Of a DNA stretch of 64,000 nt, positions 34,548 to 46,209 are shown piece by piece. A program made the translations under genes and the position numbers. Each line of letters begins with the position of its first letter. Within the stretch, counting starts at the first letter, position 1. The stretch comes from Candidatus Pseudothioglobus singularis PS1. Its GTDB lineage: Bacteria; Pseudomonadota; Gammaproteobacteria; PS1; Pseudothioglobaceae. Below the pieces are notes generated by a model. The model did not search any database. It was not told the DNA's origin and worked only from the letters and a program-made list of their open reading frames with translations. The stretch covers positions 186,001-250,000 of the forward strand of contig NZ_CP006911.1 of assembly GCF_001281385.1 (NCBI RefSeq). Direction: 5' to 3'.

Positions 34548-35156
34548 ATGTCAGAAAAAGAAGATATTGGTGAATTAGACATTACAGATGAAATGATCGC
34601 TGAGGGCAGATCATATACCGGTGTCATGCCGGATGATATGCCTAAGTTAATGGCAAAAACGATTCTCAGTATTGATCTCTTTAGTCTCAGGGTTGGTCAG
34701 ATTGCATGCTGGTTGACCGTTCCAGTATTCACTGCCATGTTTATTGAGGTTGTGGGAAGACACTTCTTTGGCTCTCCAACAATGTGGGCATATGATATTA
34801 GCAGAATGGGTGCGGGAGCAATGTTTATGCTCGGTGCTGGTTATGCTTTATCCAAAGGCGTTCATATACGAGCAGACTTTATGTATCGAGATTGGTCGGT
34901 CAAGACTCAAGCAATCATTGATTTAACGCTCTACTTATTATTTTATTTTCCTGGGATTATTGGTGCAGCATGGGCGTGCTACAAGTATGCCTATAAATCT
35001 TGGTCGATCATGGAAAGAGGAATGGATACTGCCTGGATGCCTTACATGTATCCAATTAAGTTTGCCCTATTTATTGGATTTATTTTCCTATTAATTCAAG
35101 GTGTTTCAGAGGTGCTTAAGTGCGTGTATGCAATAAAAAATAGGAGATGGCCGTGA
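34548..35156 (+). CDS. dctQ: TRAP transporter small permease (DctQ)
   Basis: 202 aa with an N-terminal acidic cytoplasmic stretch of about 45 residues followed by four membrane segments. The family motif VVGRHFFGSPTMWAYDISRMG near 68-88 and the region GVHIRADFMYRDWS near 106-119 identify DctQ. It partners DctM in the inner membrane. The gene overlaps dctM by 10 nt. A TATAAT at 34531-34536 just upstream could serve as a weak internal -10 element, but no convincing -35 is seen. Confidence 0.88.
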   Translation: MSEKEDIGELDITDEMIAEGRSYTGVMPDDMPKLMAKTILSIDLFSLRVGQIACWLTVPVFTAMFIEVVGRHFFGSPTMWAYDISRMGAGAMFMLGAGYALSKGVHIRADFMYRDWSVKTQAIIDLTLYLLFYFPGIIGAAWACYKYAYKSWSIMERGMDTAWMPYMYPIKFALFIGFIFLLIQGVSEVLKCVYAIKNRRWP

Positions 35157-36469
35157 GTCCAGAAGTTCTAGGCATTGTCCTAATATTAACCATGTTGTTT
35201 GCCATATTTATTGGCTTTCCAATCTCATTTACATTAATTTTCTTAGGGGTCTTCTTTGGCTACATAGGTTTTGGGGATCTTGTTTTTTATTTAATGACCT
35301 TCCAGTTTTCTGGGAGTATGCTTGAGCAAACCCTTGCAGCAATTCCATTGTTCACCTTTATGGGTATTCTCATGGAGAAGGCCAACCTCATGGAGAGGTT
35401 GTTCACATCCGTTCAAATGGCTCTTGCAAGAACCAAAGGTTCATTATTTGTCGCTGTTCTTTTTGTTGCAACAATCTTTGGAGCGGCAACAGGAATTGTA
35501 GGTGCTTCGGTTACTATTCTTGGAATTATGTCTGCGAAGACAATGAATAGATCGGGTTATGACGTGCGTTTAGCAGCAGGAACGATTACGGCTGGCGGTA
35601 CGCTGGGTATATTAATTCCGCCGAGTATTATGCTTGTTGTTATGGGCCCAATACTCAACGTTCCAGTAACAGATTTGTTTGCAGCAGCAATTATGCCTGG
35701 CCTTATGTTGGCTGTCCTTTATACAGGTTACACGCTGATTAGATGTCACCTAAACCCTAATTTAGGCCCAGTCGTTCCAGAGGACTTGATTCCAGATTCT
35801 ATGAAAGAGGTTTGGGTGGAGTTCTTTAAAGGCTTGGTGCCACCCGTTCTTTTAGTCGGGTCATCTCTAGGAAGTATATTGGCTGGTTGGGCAACACCAA
35901 CTGAAGGTGCTGCGATGGGAGCTGTTGGTTCAATATTACTAACTCTAGCCTACCGTAAGCTTACTTTTGAGTCTTTTAAAAGCTCTCTTCTAAAAACTTT
36001 AGAGATCACTACTTTAATTATGGTTTTGGTGTGTGCTTCTAACTTCTTTGGATCAGTATTTTCAAGACTGGGTACGCCAACAATGATCACAGAATATTTG
36101 ATGCTGCTTGATCTTCCGCCAACTGCGATTCTGTTAATCATAATGGCCTTTATTTTCTTGTTAGCCTGGCCATTAGAATGGGTTCCAATTGTGCTCATCA
36201 TTATTCCAATTGTCTTGCCTCTTATTGAACAACTAGGATTTAATCTTACTTGGTTTGGAATACTGGTCGCTGTTAATCTCCAGACGGCATGGCTGTCACC
36301 TCCTGTTGCCTTATCCGCCTACTTCCTCAAGGGAGTGGTCCCAGAGTGGGATTTGGCAGATATCTATAAAGGGATGATGCAGTTTATGGCGATTCAGGTT
36401 GTTGGACTTGCACTGATCATTATCTTTCCGCAAATTGTACTTTGGTTACCAACTTACCTCTATGGATAA
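35147..36469 (+). CDS. dctM: TRAP transporter large permease (DctM)
   Basis: 440 aa, about twelve membrane segments, the usual size for DctM. Conserved loops FGAATGIVGASVTILGIMS (about 110-128) and GTLGILIPPSIMLVVMG (about 150-166), plus ATPTEGAAMGAVGS (about 248-261), are the TRAP large-subunit hallmarks. It carries out sodium-driven uptake of the ligand delivered by the binding protein. It ends the + strand transporter operon and is convergent with the GntR regulator. Confidence 0.92.
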   Translation: MAVSPEVLGIVLILTMLFAIFIGFPISFTLIFLGVFFGYIGFGDLVFYLMTFQFSGSMLEQTLAAIPLFTFMGILMEKANLMERLFTSVQMALARTKGSLFVAVLFVATIFGAATGIVGASVTILGIMSAKTMNRSGYDVRLAAGTITAGGTLGILIPPSIMLVVMGPILNVPVTDLFAAAIMPGLMLAVLYTGYTLIRCHLNPNLGPVVPEDLIPDSMKEVWVEFFKGLVPPVLLVGSSLGSILAGWATPTEGAAMGAVGSILLTLAYRKLTFESFKSSLLKTLEITTLIMVLVCASNFFGSVFSRLGTPTMITEYLMLLDLPPTAILLIIMAFIFLLAWPLEWVPIVLIIIPIVLPLIEQLGFNLTWFGILVAVNLQTAWLSPPVALSAYFLKGVVPEWDLADIYKGMMQFMAIQVVGLALIIIFPQIVLWLPTYLYG

Positions 36470-36501
36470 AAAGAGTGCGGTTCAAAAAGGTTTGGTTGAA
36501 A

Positions 36502-36522
36502 AGTAATTAAGAATTAATTACT
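36502..36522 (-). terminator. Weak AT-rich hairpin between convergent dctM and gntR
   Basis: AGTAATTAA (36502-36510) and TTAATTACT (36514-36522) are perfect 9-bp arms with a 3-nt spacer. Reading on the minus strand the hairpin is followed by TTTTC, so it may end the suyAB-hpsN-gntR transcript, but the stem is all A/T except two pairs and would be weak. Confidence 0.3.
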
Positions 36523-36533
36523 GAAAAATTGAA

Positions 36534-37307
36534 TTACAATGATTCACCGAATGTACTATTTTGAGAGTGAATGTACTCGATATCACTCGTATGAACGTAT
36601 GATGTTCGAATCTCAATAGTTTCATTGTGATAGGTTTGACCAATCCGATCTATTTTAAGAATAGGTGAACCTAACTCAATATTCAGCAGCTTAGAGATTT
36701 TCTCATTAGAAGTGATCGCTTTTAGTTTTTCTGAACAGTTAGTGATAAAGATATTAAATTTATTCTGATATAGATTGTAAATTGTATTTGCTCTATTTTT
36801 AAAAATCTCTTCATTAAGTCCAGGAAATTTATCCTGAGAGATAATAATTTTATCAACGATATAGAATTTCTTATTCAGGCCTAGCTTGTTATAAATTCTA
36901 TAAATAGCACTTCCAGTAGGAATATTTAAAGATTCAGCTTCAGCTTTAGATGCCTTCTTAGTCTCAAAAGAGATAAATTCGACAGTTGGACTTTCTTGTT
37001 TTTCAGTTCCATTTAAAGCAAAGTGAAAATACTCAAAAAGGAAACTGCTATTATCGTGCTGAAAGACAAAGGTCCCGAGACCTTGCTTGCGAATAAGAAA
37101 GCCTTCCTTTTCTAGAACGCCTACCGCTTTCCTGATTGTGCCAATAGATACCTGAAAAAGTTCAACGAGTGTCTTTTCATTTGGAATGAGTTGCCCAGGT
37201 CTGAGTTCATCTCTGTAAAGGCAATTGAATAGTTCATTGCGAATTTGTAGCCAAAGAGGCGTTTTACTGTCTCTATCGATATCAAATTTGAGATCAGTAA
37301 TGCTCAT
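36534..37307 (-). CDS. GntR-family (HutC/UTRA subgroup) transcriptional regulator
   Basis: 257 aa. The N-terminal winged helix-turn-helix (about 9-78) has PLWLQIRNELFNCLYRDELRPGQLIPNEKTLVELFQVSIGTIRKAVGVLEKEG. The UTRA ligand-binding domain runs from about 100 to 245. It is the last gene of the - strand catabolic operon, 21 nt after the Zn dehydrogenase, and lies between the operon and the TRAP transporter genes, so it most likely represses both and responds to the sulfonate or an intermediate. Candidate operators are the palindrome at 33160-33179 and the AT-rich palindrome near 41961. Confidence 0.85.
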   Translation of the reverse strand: MSITDLKFDIDRDSKTPLWLQIRNELFNCLYRDELRPGQLIPNEKTLVELFQVSIGTIRKAVGVLEKEGFLIRKQGLGTFVFQHDNSSFLFEYFHFALNGTEKQESPTVEFISFETKKASKAEAESLNIPTGSAIYRIYNKLGLNKKFYIVDKIIISQDKFPGLNEEIFKNRANTIYNLYQNKFNIFITNCSEKLKAITSNEKISKLLNIELGSPILKIDRIGQTYHNETIEIRTSYVHTSDIEYIHSQNSTFGESL

Positions 37308-37328
37308 AGATTAATTAATAAAAATCAT

Positions 37329-38339
37329 TTAAAAAGAAGGCTTTAAGATCACCTTGGCTGACGCCATTGTACCATTGTGTAAACTTTGAAAAGCTAAATT
37401 CGTTTCTGATAATGGCATCTCTTCAATCCAGGATAAATCTCCAAAATCTCCATTTTCAATTGACTTTAATGCAGATCTAAAGTCCTCCATGTTGTAGGTA
37501 TAACATCCCACAAGCTTTATTTCTTGGAGGGTTATTTTTCGAATATCAATGTTGCTACTCCAGCTAAGCAGTCCAACATTAACCACTACGCCTCCAGCTC
37601 TGACAGAGGAAACGGATAGCGCATTTGTTTTCTCACTTCCCACGCAATCAATCACGACATCATATGTGTCTTCCTTGACTGAGTCAGTAATTGGGTTAAC
37701 AGGGTTAACACCAACATGATCTTTAACACAAGAATGACGAGCCTCATTCGTTTCAAGGACAGTCATTGTGACGCCATGAGACTTCAGTAAAAGTGCAGCT
37801 AGAAGACCAATAGCACCCGCACCGACAACAAGCACATTACACTCGCTGATTGGTTTGAAGGAGCTCTCTATGGCAAGATTGACAGCGTGGACTACTGTGG
37901 CTGCAGGCTCAGTCAGCGCTACATGGTTTGAGTTCATGGTATTGGGCGCATGAACAAGGCATTGATTGGGTATCGTCATGTATTGAGCAAAAGCACCTTG
38001 TCTGCTCATTCCTATCATATCTCTATCGCTACATAAGTTATCTCTACCCTGGAGGCAGTATTCACATTTTCCACACGTAATAAGTGGATTACCTGTTACC
38101 TTTTGTCCTTTATGGGTACCCTCAACAATCTCACCACAGAACTCATGTCCCAAAATTAATCCAGGATTTCTTCTTGGATCCTTTCCATGGAATGCGTGCA
38201 TATCAGAGCCACAAATACCAACCGACTCAATGCGCAGAAGAACATCATCATCGCGGTCAATTTGGGTAGAGTGATAATCATTTATAAAGGTCATTTCGTT
38301 AGGTGCGGTATATACCACTGCTTCCATTTTATCTATCAT
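37329..38339 (-). CDS. Zinc-dependent medium-chain alcohol dehydrogenase (DHPS pathway candidate)
   Basis: 336 aa MDR protein. Catalytic zinc ligands are in GICGSDMHAF and GHEFCGE, structural zinc ligands in CGKCEYCLQGRDNLC, and the NAD-binding motif VVGAGAIGLLAALLL is near 170-185. It would oxidise a secondary or primary alcohol. In known DHPS degraders two dehydrogenases (HpsO and HpsP) interconvert S- and R-DHPS through dihydroxyacetone sulfonate before HpsN acts. This gene and the SDR upstream of it (4-nt overlap) fit that pair, but I cannot say which of the two enzymes is HpsO. Also resembles L-idonate/sorbitol dehydrogenases. Confidence 0.85.
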   Translation of the reverse strand: MIDKMEAVVYTAPNEMTFINDYHSTQIDRDDDVLLRIESVGICGSDMHAFHGKDPRRNPGLILGHEFCGEIVEGTHKGQKVTGNPLITCGKCEYCLQGRDNLCSDRDMIGMSRQGAFAQYMTIPNQCLVHAPNTMNSNHVALTEPAATVVHAVNLAIESSFKPISECNVLVVGAGAIGLLAALLLKSHGVTMTVLETNEARHSCVKDHVGVNPVNPITDSVKEDTYDVVIDCVGSEKTNALSVSSVRAGGVVVNVGLLSWSSNIDIRKITLQEIKLVGCYTYNMEDFRSALKSIENGDFGDLSWIEEMPLSETNLAFQSLHNGTMASAKVILKPSF

Positions 38340-39097
38340 GCTGCTGAAAATCCTCCATCAAGAAATATAGTTTGACCCGTGACATATGAGTTAGCATCAC
38401 TACACAAAAAGACGCTTATTCCAAATATATCCTTTTCTTCGCCGTTACGACCCATCATCGTTTTATCAGCTAAAGTTTGTAATTTACCCGGGTCTTGGAA
38501 TAATGATTCCGTTAAGTTGGTTCTAAAAAACCCTGGAGCTATGGCATTCACTAGCACACCATCTTTAGAGTAAGCTTGCGCTAAAGCGCGTGTTAGTTGC
38601 ATAATTCCACCTTTACTTGCGCCATATGGAATGCTATTATCAAAAGCCCTAAGAGATTGAAGTGAGGCGATATTTATAATTCTACCCCAATTATTTTCTC
38701 TCATTGAGTCTGCAACAAGTTGACTTAAATGGAAGGGTGCTGTTAAGTTAATATCGATTGTTTTTTGCCATTCATCAAGCGTAAGATCCTCAGCTGAAGT
38801 TCGCAGATTAATTCCTGCTGCATTCACTAAAATGTCTATTCGGTTGGACTCTTGATGGATCAGGGAGACAACATTTTCAAGGGCTTCACTGGAAGTGACA
38901 TCCAGTTGAATGAATCGCCCCTCAGTGCCCTGATCTTTTAATTCTTTGAGCGTTTCATCTGCATTATCTCGACTACTCGCAATCCAGACAAATGCGCCTG
39001 CTTTTGCAAGCGCAAGTGCCATCATTTTTCCTAATCCGCTAGTACCACCAGTTATCAGAGCAACTTTATTCTCAAGAGAAAAGTCTGACAAGCTCAT
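38336..39097 (-). CDS. Short-chain dehydrogenase/reductase (DHPS pathway candidate)
   Basis: 253 aa classical SDR. TGGTSGLGKMMA near 17-28 is the cofactor loop, NAAGIN near 90 the stabilising motif, and IASLQSLRAFDNSIPYGASKGG (about 144-165) holds the Ser-Tyr-Lys catalytic set. The best resemblance is to gluconate 5-dehydrogenase-like SDRs. It overlaps the zinc dehydrogenase downstream by 4 nt and starts 3 nt after hpsN. Expected to act as one half of the dehydrogenase pair that inverts the DHPS stereocentre or oxidises its C2. Confidence 0.88.
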   Translation of the reverse strand: MSLSDFSLENKVALITGGTSGLGKMMALALAKAGAFVWIASSRDNADETLKELKDQGTEGRFIQLDVTSSEALENVVSLIHQESNRIDILVNAAGINLRTSAEDLTLDEWQKTIDINLTAPFHLSQLVADSMRENNWGRIINIASLQSLRAFDNSIPYGASKGGIMQLTRALAQAYSKDGVLVNAIAPGFFRTNLTESLFQDPGKLQTLADKTMMGRNGEEKDIFGISVFLCSDANSYVTGQTIFLDGGFSAA

Positions 39098-39100
39098 GCT

Positions 39101-41602
<2,502 letters not shown>

Positions 41603-41609
<7 letters not shown>

Positions 41610-41884
41610 CTCTTTGTTTTAACGTTATGAACATGTAGATGGTCACCAACTGCAATTTTTGCAATTGTTCTGCCAATATCTACACCATATTTGATGACTG
41701 TATCATCTTCATTAAGGTCTTTGATCGCAAGTTTATGACCAATAGGAATATCTTGATTGATCTTAATGTCTATTAAGACATCTTGATCCATTATCCACCC
41801 CGTTATAGTGTCATTTGCTTTTAGACCTTCAACTGTAACAACGCCGACGGAATCGTCTTCGTCATGAACTATAAATTGAATCAT
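41603..41884 (-). CDS. suyA: 3-sulfolactate sulfo-lyase small subunit (SAF domain)
   Basis: 93 aa, a stand-alone SAF/UxaA N-terminal domain. [42 protein letters not shown] is the diagnostic stretch, and [14 protein letters not shown] occurs at the N-terminus as in SuyA proteins. It forms the active lyase with SuyB. First gene of the - strand operon, with a good AAAGGAG ribosome site 7 nt ahead of the ATG. The enzyme releases sulfite in the cytoplasm, so an export or oxidation route is needed; candidates are discussed for the TSUP and YeiH proteins in this window. Confidence 0.88.
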
Positions 41885-41951
41885 GCCTACTCCTTTCTAA
41901 ATAATTAAAAAAAATCTGTGATTAAATTTTGCAATAAAATTTAATGAGAAG

Positions 41952-41974
41952 TATATTATATCATATATATGAAT
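41952..41974 (-). promoter_or_regulatory. Probable promoter/operator of the suyA operon
   Basis: On the minus strand a perfect 12-bp palindrome TCATATATATGA is followed by TATAAT (41955-41960), about 70 nt upstream of suyA. It shares CATATATAT upstream of a -10 with the two binding-protein promoters (12909 and 33155), but spacing to the -10 is two bases shorter. AT-rich sequence makes chance similarity possible. Confidence 0.35.
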
Positions 41975-42110
41975 TTTTTTTACTGAGATATTGAAAAAAA
42001 TTGTAAATTATCGATATAAAATTTAGTTTTATTCTGAAATATCTCGGCATAAAATTCAAAGTAATAGAATTAGATTTCTAAAGTAATAATTTAATCAATA
42101 GAGGTTAAAA

Positions 42111-42500
42111 ATGAAAAATTTTTTCTTAATTATTTTGTTGAGCTTGGCTCCTTTATCAGTTTTATCTGAAGTGGGAGATCTCTATTACTGTGAGATGACT
42201 CAGGCAGTTGAAATAAAAGAGGGTAAGCTGATTAATTATATTCCCCAAAAATTTAAATTTAGAATTATCAAAAGTGATTTAATAGAGTTTGGACAAGAGG
42301 CAAATTACTTTAGTGGTCTTGAGCTCAAGGTGCTCGAATTTGCATCTAATGGAGAAGAGTTTTACGGAGAAAATTTTGAATATTCGTATGGAAGTTTTTA
42401 TTTTGCTGATGTTTTTAGGCGGCCATCAGCGGGTATAAACAAACTTACAGCAACAATGCTAAGTGCAGAATGCGCTGTTGTAGATGATTATTCTGTATAG
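42111..42500 (+). CDS. Small secreted protein of unknown function
   Basis: 129 aa with a clear signal peptide (MKNFFLIILLSLAPLSVLS, cleavage near residue 20). The mature part begins EVGDLYYCEMTQAVEI and contains two cysteines (DLYYC and AECAV) that could form a disulfide. No family recognised. Ribosome site AGAGG precedes the ATG. It stands alone between the suyA promoter region and a hot-dog thioesterase gene, with 227 nt upstream holding an 8-bp inverted repeat (41985-41992 and 42038-42045). Confidence 0.65.
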   Translation: MKNFFLIILLSLAPLSVLSEVGDLYYCEMTQAVEIKEGKLINYIPQKFKFRIIKSDLIEFGQEANYFSGLELKVLEFASNGEEFYGENFEYSYGSFYFADVFRRPSAGINKLTATMLSAECAVVDDYSV

Positions 42501-42533
42501 TCAACAACTATTAACCCGTTTATATTTGAAATT

Positions 42534-43007
42534 ATGATTTCAAGAGCTGTAAAAACAAATCGACTTGTTAGGTTATTTGGTTTGACTAAGGTCCCCATGA
42601 TTTGGTATTGTCGCCCAAGGGTCATTGAGCATAATGATGAAAAGATTGAAATTAGAATGCCTCTTAAAAGAAGAACAAAAAATCATTTAGGAAGCATGTA
42701 CTTTGGCGTCCTGGCAGTTGGTGCAGACATTACTGGTGGGTTTCTTGCTATGAATCCAATCCAAGAGAGTGGGCGTAATATTGCTTTAATCTTTAAAGAC
42801 TTTAAGGCCGACTTTCTTAAAAGACCTGAGGGTGATGTTCATTTCATATGTAAAGATGGACTGGCAATAAAAGAGTTGGTTAATCAAGTTGCGCATTCCA
42901 CTGAAAGGCATAACTATACATTGAGTATTGAAGCTATAGTACCATCTATCTCCTCTGATGTAGTCGCAAGGTTTGAGCTTACACTTTCCTTGAAAGACAA
43001 AACTTAA
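42534..43007 (+). CDS. DUF4442/PaaI-like hot-dog fold protein
   Basis: 157 aa. KNHLGSMYFGVLAVGADITGGFLAM near 46-70 is the helix region of the DUF4442 thioesterase-like hot-dog family, followed by FKDFKADFLKRPEGDV and a C-terminal VVARFELTLSLK strand. Members are suspected acyl-CoA thioesterases, but no substrate is known. The next small gene starts 3 nt after its stop. Confidence 0.75.
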   Translation: MISRAVKTNRLVRLFGLTKVPMIWYCRPRVIEHNDEKIEIRMPLKRRTKNHLGSMYFGVLAVGADITGGFLAMNPIQESGRNIALIFKDFKADFLKRPEGDVHFICKDGLAIKELVNQVAHSTERHNYTLSIEAIVPSISSDVVARFELTLSLKDKT

Positions 43008-43010
43008 AGT

Positions 43011-43196
43011 ATGCATCAAAATCCTATCAATAATGACCCTCAAAATGCTAATATCAAGCCAGCGTTGCTTGAGTTATCTCAATTTAAACTTGCGCTCATA
43101 ATCACCATTCTTTGTGTATTATTTTTTCTAATTATTCAGCCAAATCTAATGAAATTTTTGTTATTTTCATCGCCCATGTTGTGGGAGTGCATGTAG
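43011..43196 (+). CDS. Possible 61-residue membrane protein
   Basis: An ORF directly behind the DUF4442 gene (3-nt gap). An N-terminal polar stretch of about 27 residues is followed by one long hydrophobic segment (LALIITILCVLFFLIIQP) and a hydrophobic tail. Nothing is recognisable. It may be a real small inner-membrane protein coupled to the upstream gene, or a chance frame. Confidence 0.35.
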   Translation: MHQNPINNDPQNANIKPALLELSQFKLALIITILCVLFFLIIQPNLMKFLLFSSPMLWECM

Positions 43197-43288
43197 TCTA
43201 GATTCGCAATATAAAAAATTTATAAAATCCTTATTTTTGATAGGGTTTATCTGTGATAATTCACTTTTGAAACTATAGGGTAAAGTTA

Positions 43289-44830
43289 ATGGTTTATATT
43301 GATTTAGCTCCCACGGAGCTTATTAGTGAGTCATTGAATCGAAGTGAGGGTTCCCTCACAAATACGGGCGCTTTATTAGTTGAGACTGGAAACCGATCTG
43401 GCAGAAGCCCAAACGATCGTTTCATTGTTGATGAGCCTTCGACATCAGAATTTATTGAATGGAGTGAGGTCAATAGACCTTTTTCTGAAGAAAATTTCAA
43501 CGCTTTGTGGACTAAAGTTGAGAATCATTTGTCCAAAAATGACTCCTTCAGATCACACCTTCATGTAGGTGCTCACTCTGAACATTACCTTCCAGTTGAG
43601 GTCAATACGGAGACTGCTTGGCAGGGCTTGTTTGGACGAAATATGTTTATAAAGCCTGATACCTTTAACCCAAAAGGTAAAGAGCTATGGTCTATTCTGA
43701 ATGTTGCATCCTATGTCTGTGATCCTCAAACAGACGGCACAAATTCCGATGGCGTTGTTATTATTAATTTTGCTCAAAAGAAGGTCTTACTTGCTGGAAT
43801 GAGATACGCAGGTGAGATGAAAAAAGCAATGTTTTCAGTACAAAACTTTTTACTCCCTGAAAAAGACGTTTTACCAATGCATTGCTCTGCAAATGTTGGA
43901 GAAAATGGTGATACAGCTTTATTTTTTGGTCTATCAGGAACTGGAAAGACGACCCTATCAGCTGACCCTGAGCGTTATTTGATTGGAGACGATGAGCATG
44001 GCTGGTCCACAGGTTCAGTGTTTAACATCGAGGGAGGTTGTTATGCAAAAACCATTAACCTTTCCCAAAAAAATGAACCTATTATTTGGGATGCTATCCA
44101 TCATGGCGCCATTGTTGAAAATGTAAAAGTTGATCACAATGGTCTAGCTGATTATGACGATACGACTATTTCTGAGAATGGTCGGTGTTCGTATCCATTA
44201 GAGCATGTTAAAAAACGTGTTAAAGAAAACTCAGCAGGCGAACCAAGGGTTGTTATTTTCTTAACCTGTGATGTATCTGGAGTACTTCCACCTGTCTCAA
44301 TTCTGAGTAAAGAGGCGGCAGCTTATCATTTTCTTTCAGGGTACACTGCGCGAGTAGGCTCAACAGAGCTAGGCGCTCAAGCTGGCATAAATCCAGCCTT
44401 CTCGTCATGCTTTGGAGCGCCGTTTATGCCAAGATCGCCAGGAAGCTATGCCAATCTGCTTATTAAACGACTTGCAGAGTTTGATACTCAAGTTTACCTG
44501 GTGAATACTGGTTGGACTGGGGGCTCGGGTGCTCCTGGAGGATCTGGATCGAGATTCCCAATCCCGGTCACTCGGGCAATAGTCTCAGCATGTCAGAGCG
44601 GTGATTTACTTAATTCAAAGGTCAGGCATCTTGACGATTTAAATCTGGATATTCCGTTGTCAATACCAGGAGTAGATGATACTTATCTCAACCCGCGTGA
44701 TACCTGGGAGAATAAGTTGGACTATGATAATGAGTCATCAAAACTTGCAAAGTTGTTTTCTGAAAACTTTAAACAGTTTAATGTTGATGAGTCAATTATT
44801 GCTGCAGGACCTATAGAAGTTAGTAAATAA
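43289..44830 (+). CDS. pckA: Phosphoenolpyruvate carboxykinase (ATP)
   Basis: 513 aa ATP-type [20 protein letters not shown] (about 36-50), the kinase loop [16 protein letters not shown] (about 212-227), [10 protein letters not shown] (about 231-240) and [12 protein letters not shown] (about 352-363) are diagnostic. It interconverts oxaloacetate plus ATP with phosphoenolpyruvate, CO2 and ADP and is the entry to gluconeogenesis, consistent with growth on organic acids, sulfonates and inositol as encoded here. Monocistronic, with a short gap to the preceding small ORF. Confidence 0.95.
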   Translation: MVYIDLAPTELISESLNRSEGSLTNTGALLVETGNRSGRSPNDRFIVDEPSTSEFIEWSEVNRPFSEENFNALWTKVENHLSKNDSFRSHLHVGAHSEHYLPVEVNTETAWQGLFGRNMFIKPDTFNPKGKELWSILNVASYVCDPQTDGTNSDGVVIINFAQKKVLLAGMRYAGEMKKAMFSVQNFLLPEKDVLPMHCSANVGENGDTALFFGLSGTGKTTLSADPERYLIGDDEHGWSTGSVFNIEGGCYAKTINLSQKNEPIIWDAIHHGAIVENVKVDHNGLADYDDTTISENGRCSYPLEHVKKRVKENSAGEPRVVIFLTCDVSGVLPPVSILSKEAAAYHFLSGYTARVGSTELGAQAGINPAFSSCFGAPFMPRSPGSYANLLIKRLAEFDTQVYLVNTGWTGGSGAPGGSGSRFPIPVTRAIVSACQSGDLLNSKVRHLDDLNLDIPLSIPGVDDTYLNPRDTWENKLDYDNESSKLAKLFSENFKQFNVDESIIAAGPIEVSK

Positions 44831-44936
44831 AATTCTGTATAAGTAAAACCACAACTGCGATGATAATGGCAGCAATGACGACTGGTGGGGTGTTTTTCAT
44901 AAATGAATTATAAATATTCTTTCTGTACTTTTTCAT
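44820..44936 (-). CDS. 38-residue single-span membrane peptide
   Basis: A short frame missed by length cut-offs. It begins [15 protein letters not shown] (strongly basic), continues with a hydrophobic span ([20 protein letters not shown]) and stops at once, giving an inside-out topology. An AAAGGTG ribosome site lies 8 nt before the ATG. It is convergent with pckA and overlaps its last 11 nt. An internal ATG at codon 13 is a second possible start. Real small membrane proteins look like this, but conservation cannot be tested here. Confidence 0.5.
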   Translation of the reverse strand: MKKYRKNIYNSFMKNTPPVVIAAIIIAVVVLLIQNFIY

Positions 44937-45009
44937 GTAAATAACACCTTTTAGCCAAAGATTTTCTATATTATTTTATGGCTTAAATCATTTAATATTC
45001 GAAGTCATA

Positions 45010-46209
45010 ATGGCAATCAAAGCGTTTTCACGTCCTTTCACACAGCAAGAGTCAATTAGCCAAGAGGCCATTGATGCTGCAGTGGAGGTCCTTAAGTCTG
45101 GCAGACTTCATCGATATAATACCGTTGAAGATGAGCTTTCAGAGGTTTCCCTTTTGGAGCAAGAATATGCTAATTATCAAGGATCAAAATACTGTTTAGC
45201 ATGTGCGTCAGGTGGTTATGCTATGAGTGTTGCCCTTAGAGCTGCGGGCCTTCAGCCTGGGGAGAGTGTTCTCACAAATACCTTTACTCTTGCGCCTGTT
45301 CCTGGCTCAATTTCTAATGCGGGCGGAAAACCAATTTTCATAGAGATTACAAAAGACCTTGTCTTAGATCTAGATGATTTATCTAAGAAAGCCAATTCAA
45401 GTGGTGCACGTTTTTTACTGATCTCTCATATGCGTGGTCACCTCGTTGATATGGATCAGTTAATGAAAATTGTCAATGAAAATAATTTAATACTTATTGA
45501 GGATTGTGCTCATACTATGGGTGCCCAATGGGGTAAACAAAAGAGCGGTAATTTTGGGCTTGCTGGTTGCTTTAGTACTCAAACCTATAAGCATTTGAAT
45601 TCTGGTGAGGGCGGACTCTTGACATCAAATGATGAGGAGTTTATGGCCCGTGCAATAATATATTCTGGGTCCTATATGCTTTATGAAAGGCATGGGGCCT
45701 CTCCAAAGGCAGAGGTATTTGAAAATATTAGGCTTGAAACCCCAAACTATTCAGGGCGCATGGACAATCTCAGGGCCTCCATTCTTAGGCCGCAACTAGG
45801 TAATCTAGATAATAATGTTGAGCGTTGGAATGAGCGCTACCAGTTAGTTGAGAGTAAGTTAAGACAAGTCAAAGGAATTGAGGTTCCAGTTCGCTTTAAA
45901 GAAGAGAGATACGTTGGAAGCTCAATCCAGTTTAGAATTCCAGGAATTTCAAACTCTGAAGCCAAAACGTTTATTGAGAGTAATAAGAAACTAGGTGTTG
46001 AGCTGAAATGGTTTGGAAATGATGACCCAAATGGGTTTACAAGTAATCATAAGAGCTGGAAATATGTGAGCTCCCAAGAGCTCAAAAAATCAGATGAAAT
46101 CTTGTCTTGTTTATTTGACTTAAGGTTGCCGTTAACGTTTACTCTTGTTGACTGTTCTCATTTGTCAGAGGTTATTATTGAATGCGCGGGTCAGCTTCTT
46201 GATCAGTAG
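45010..46209 (+). CDS. DegT/DnrJ/EryC1/StrS-family PLP aminotransferase
   Basis: 399 aa. An N-terminal FTQQESISQEAIDAAVEVLKSGRLHRYN, the catalytic region LIEDCAHTMGAQWGKQKSGNFGLAGCFSTQTYKHLNSGEGG (Lys of TYKHLNSG binds PLP), and YSGRMDNLRASILRPQL are typical of the family. Members aminate keto-sugars or, more rarely, serve other ketones. No nucleotide-sugar genes are nearby, so the substrate is unknown. It ends 7 nt inside the convergent YhiN-like gene. Confidence 0.88.
   Translation: MAIKAFSRPFTQQESISQEAIDAAVEVLKSGRLHRYNTVEDELSEVSLLEQEYANYQGSKYCLACASGGYAMSVALRAAGLQPGESVLTNTFTLAPVPGSISNAGGKPIFIEITKDLVLDLDDLSKKANSSGARFLLISHMRGHLVDMDQLMKIVNENNLILIEDCAHTMGAQWGKQKSGNFGLAGCFSTQTYKHLNSGEGGLLTSNDEEFMARAIIYSGSYMLYERHGASPKAEVFENIRLETPNYSGRMDNLRASILRPQLGNLDNNVERWNERYQLVESKLRQVKGIEVPVRFKEERYVGSSIQFRIPGISNSEAKTFIESNKKLGVELKWFGNDDPNGFTSNHKSWKYVSSQELKKSDEILSCLFDLRLPLTFTLVDCSHLSEVIIECAGQLLDQ

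Noticed and set aside
41985-42045. 8-bp inverted repeat (GAGATATT and AATATCTC) upstream of the small secreted protein gene
   Set aside because: Arms are short, 45 nt apart and AT-rich; too weak to call an operator or hairpin.
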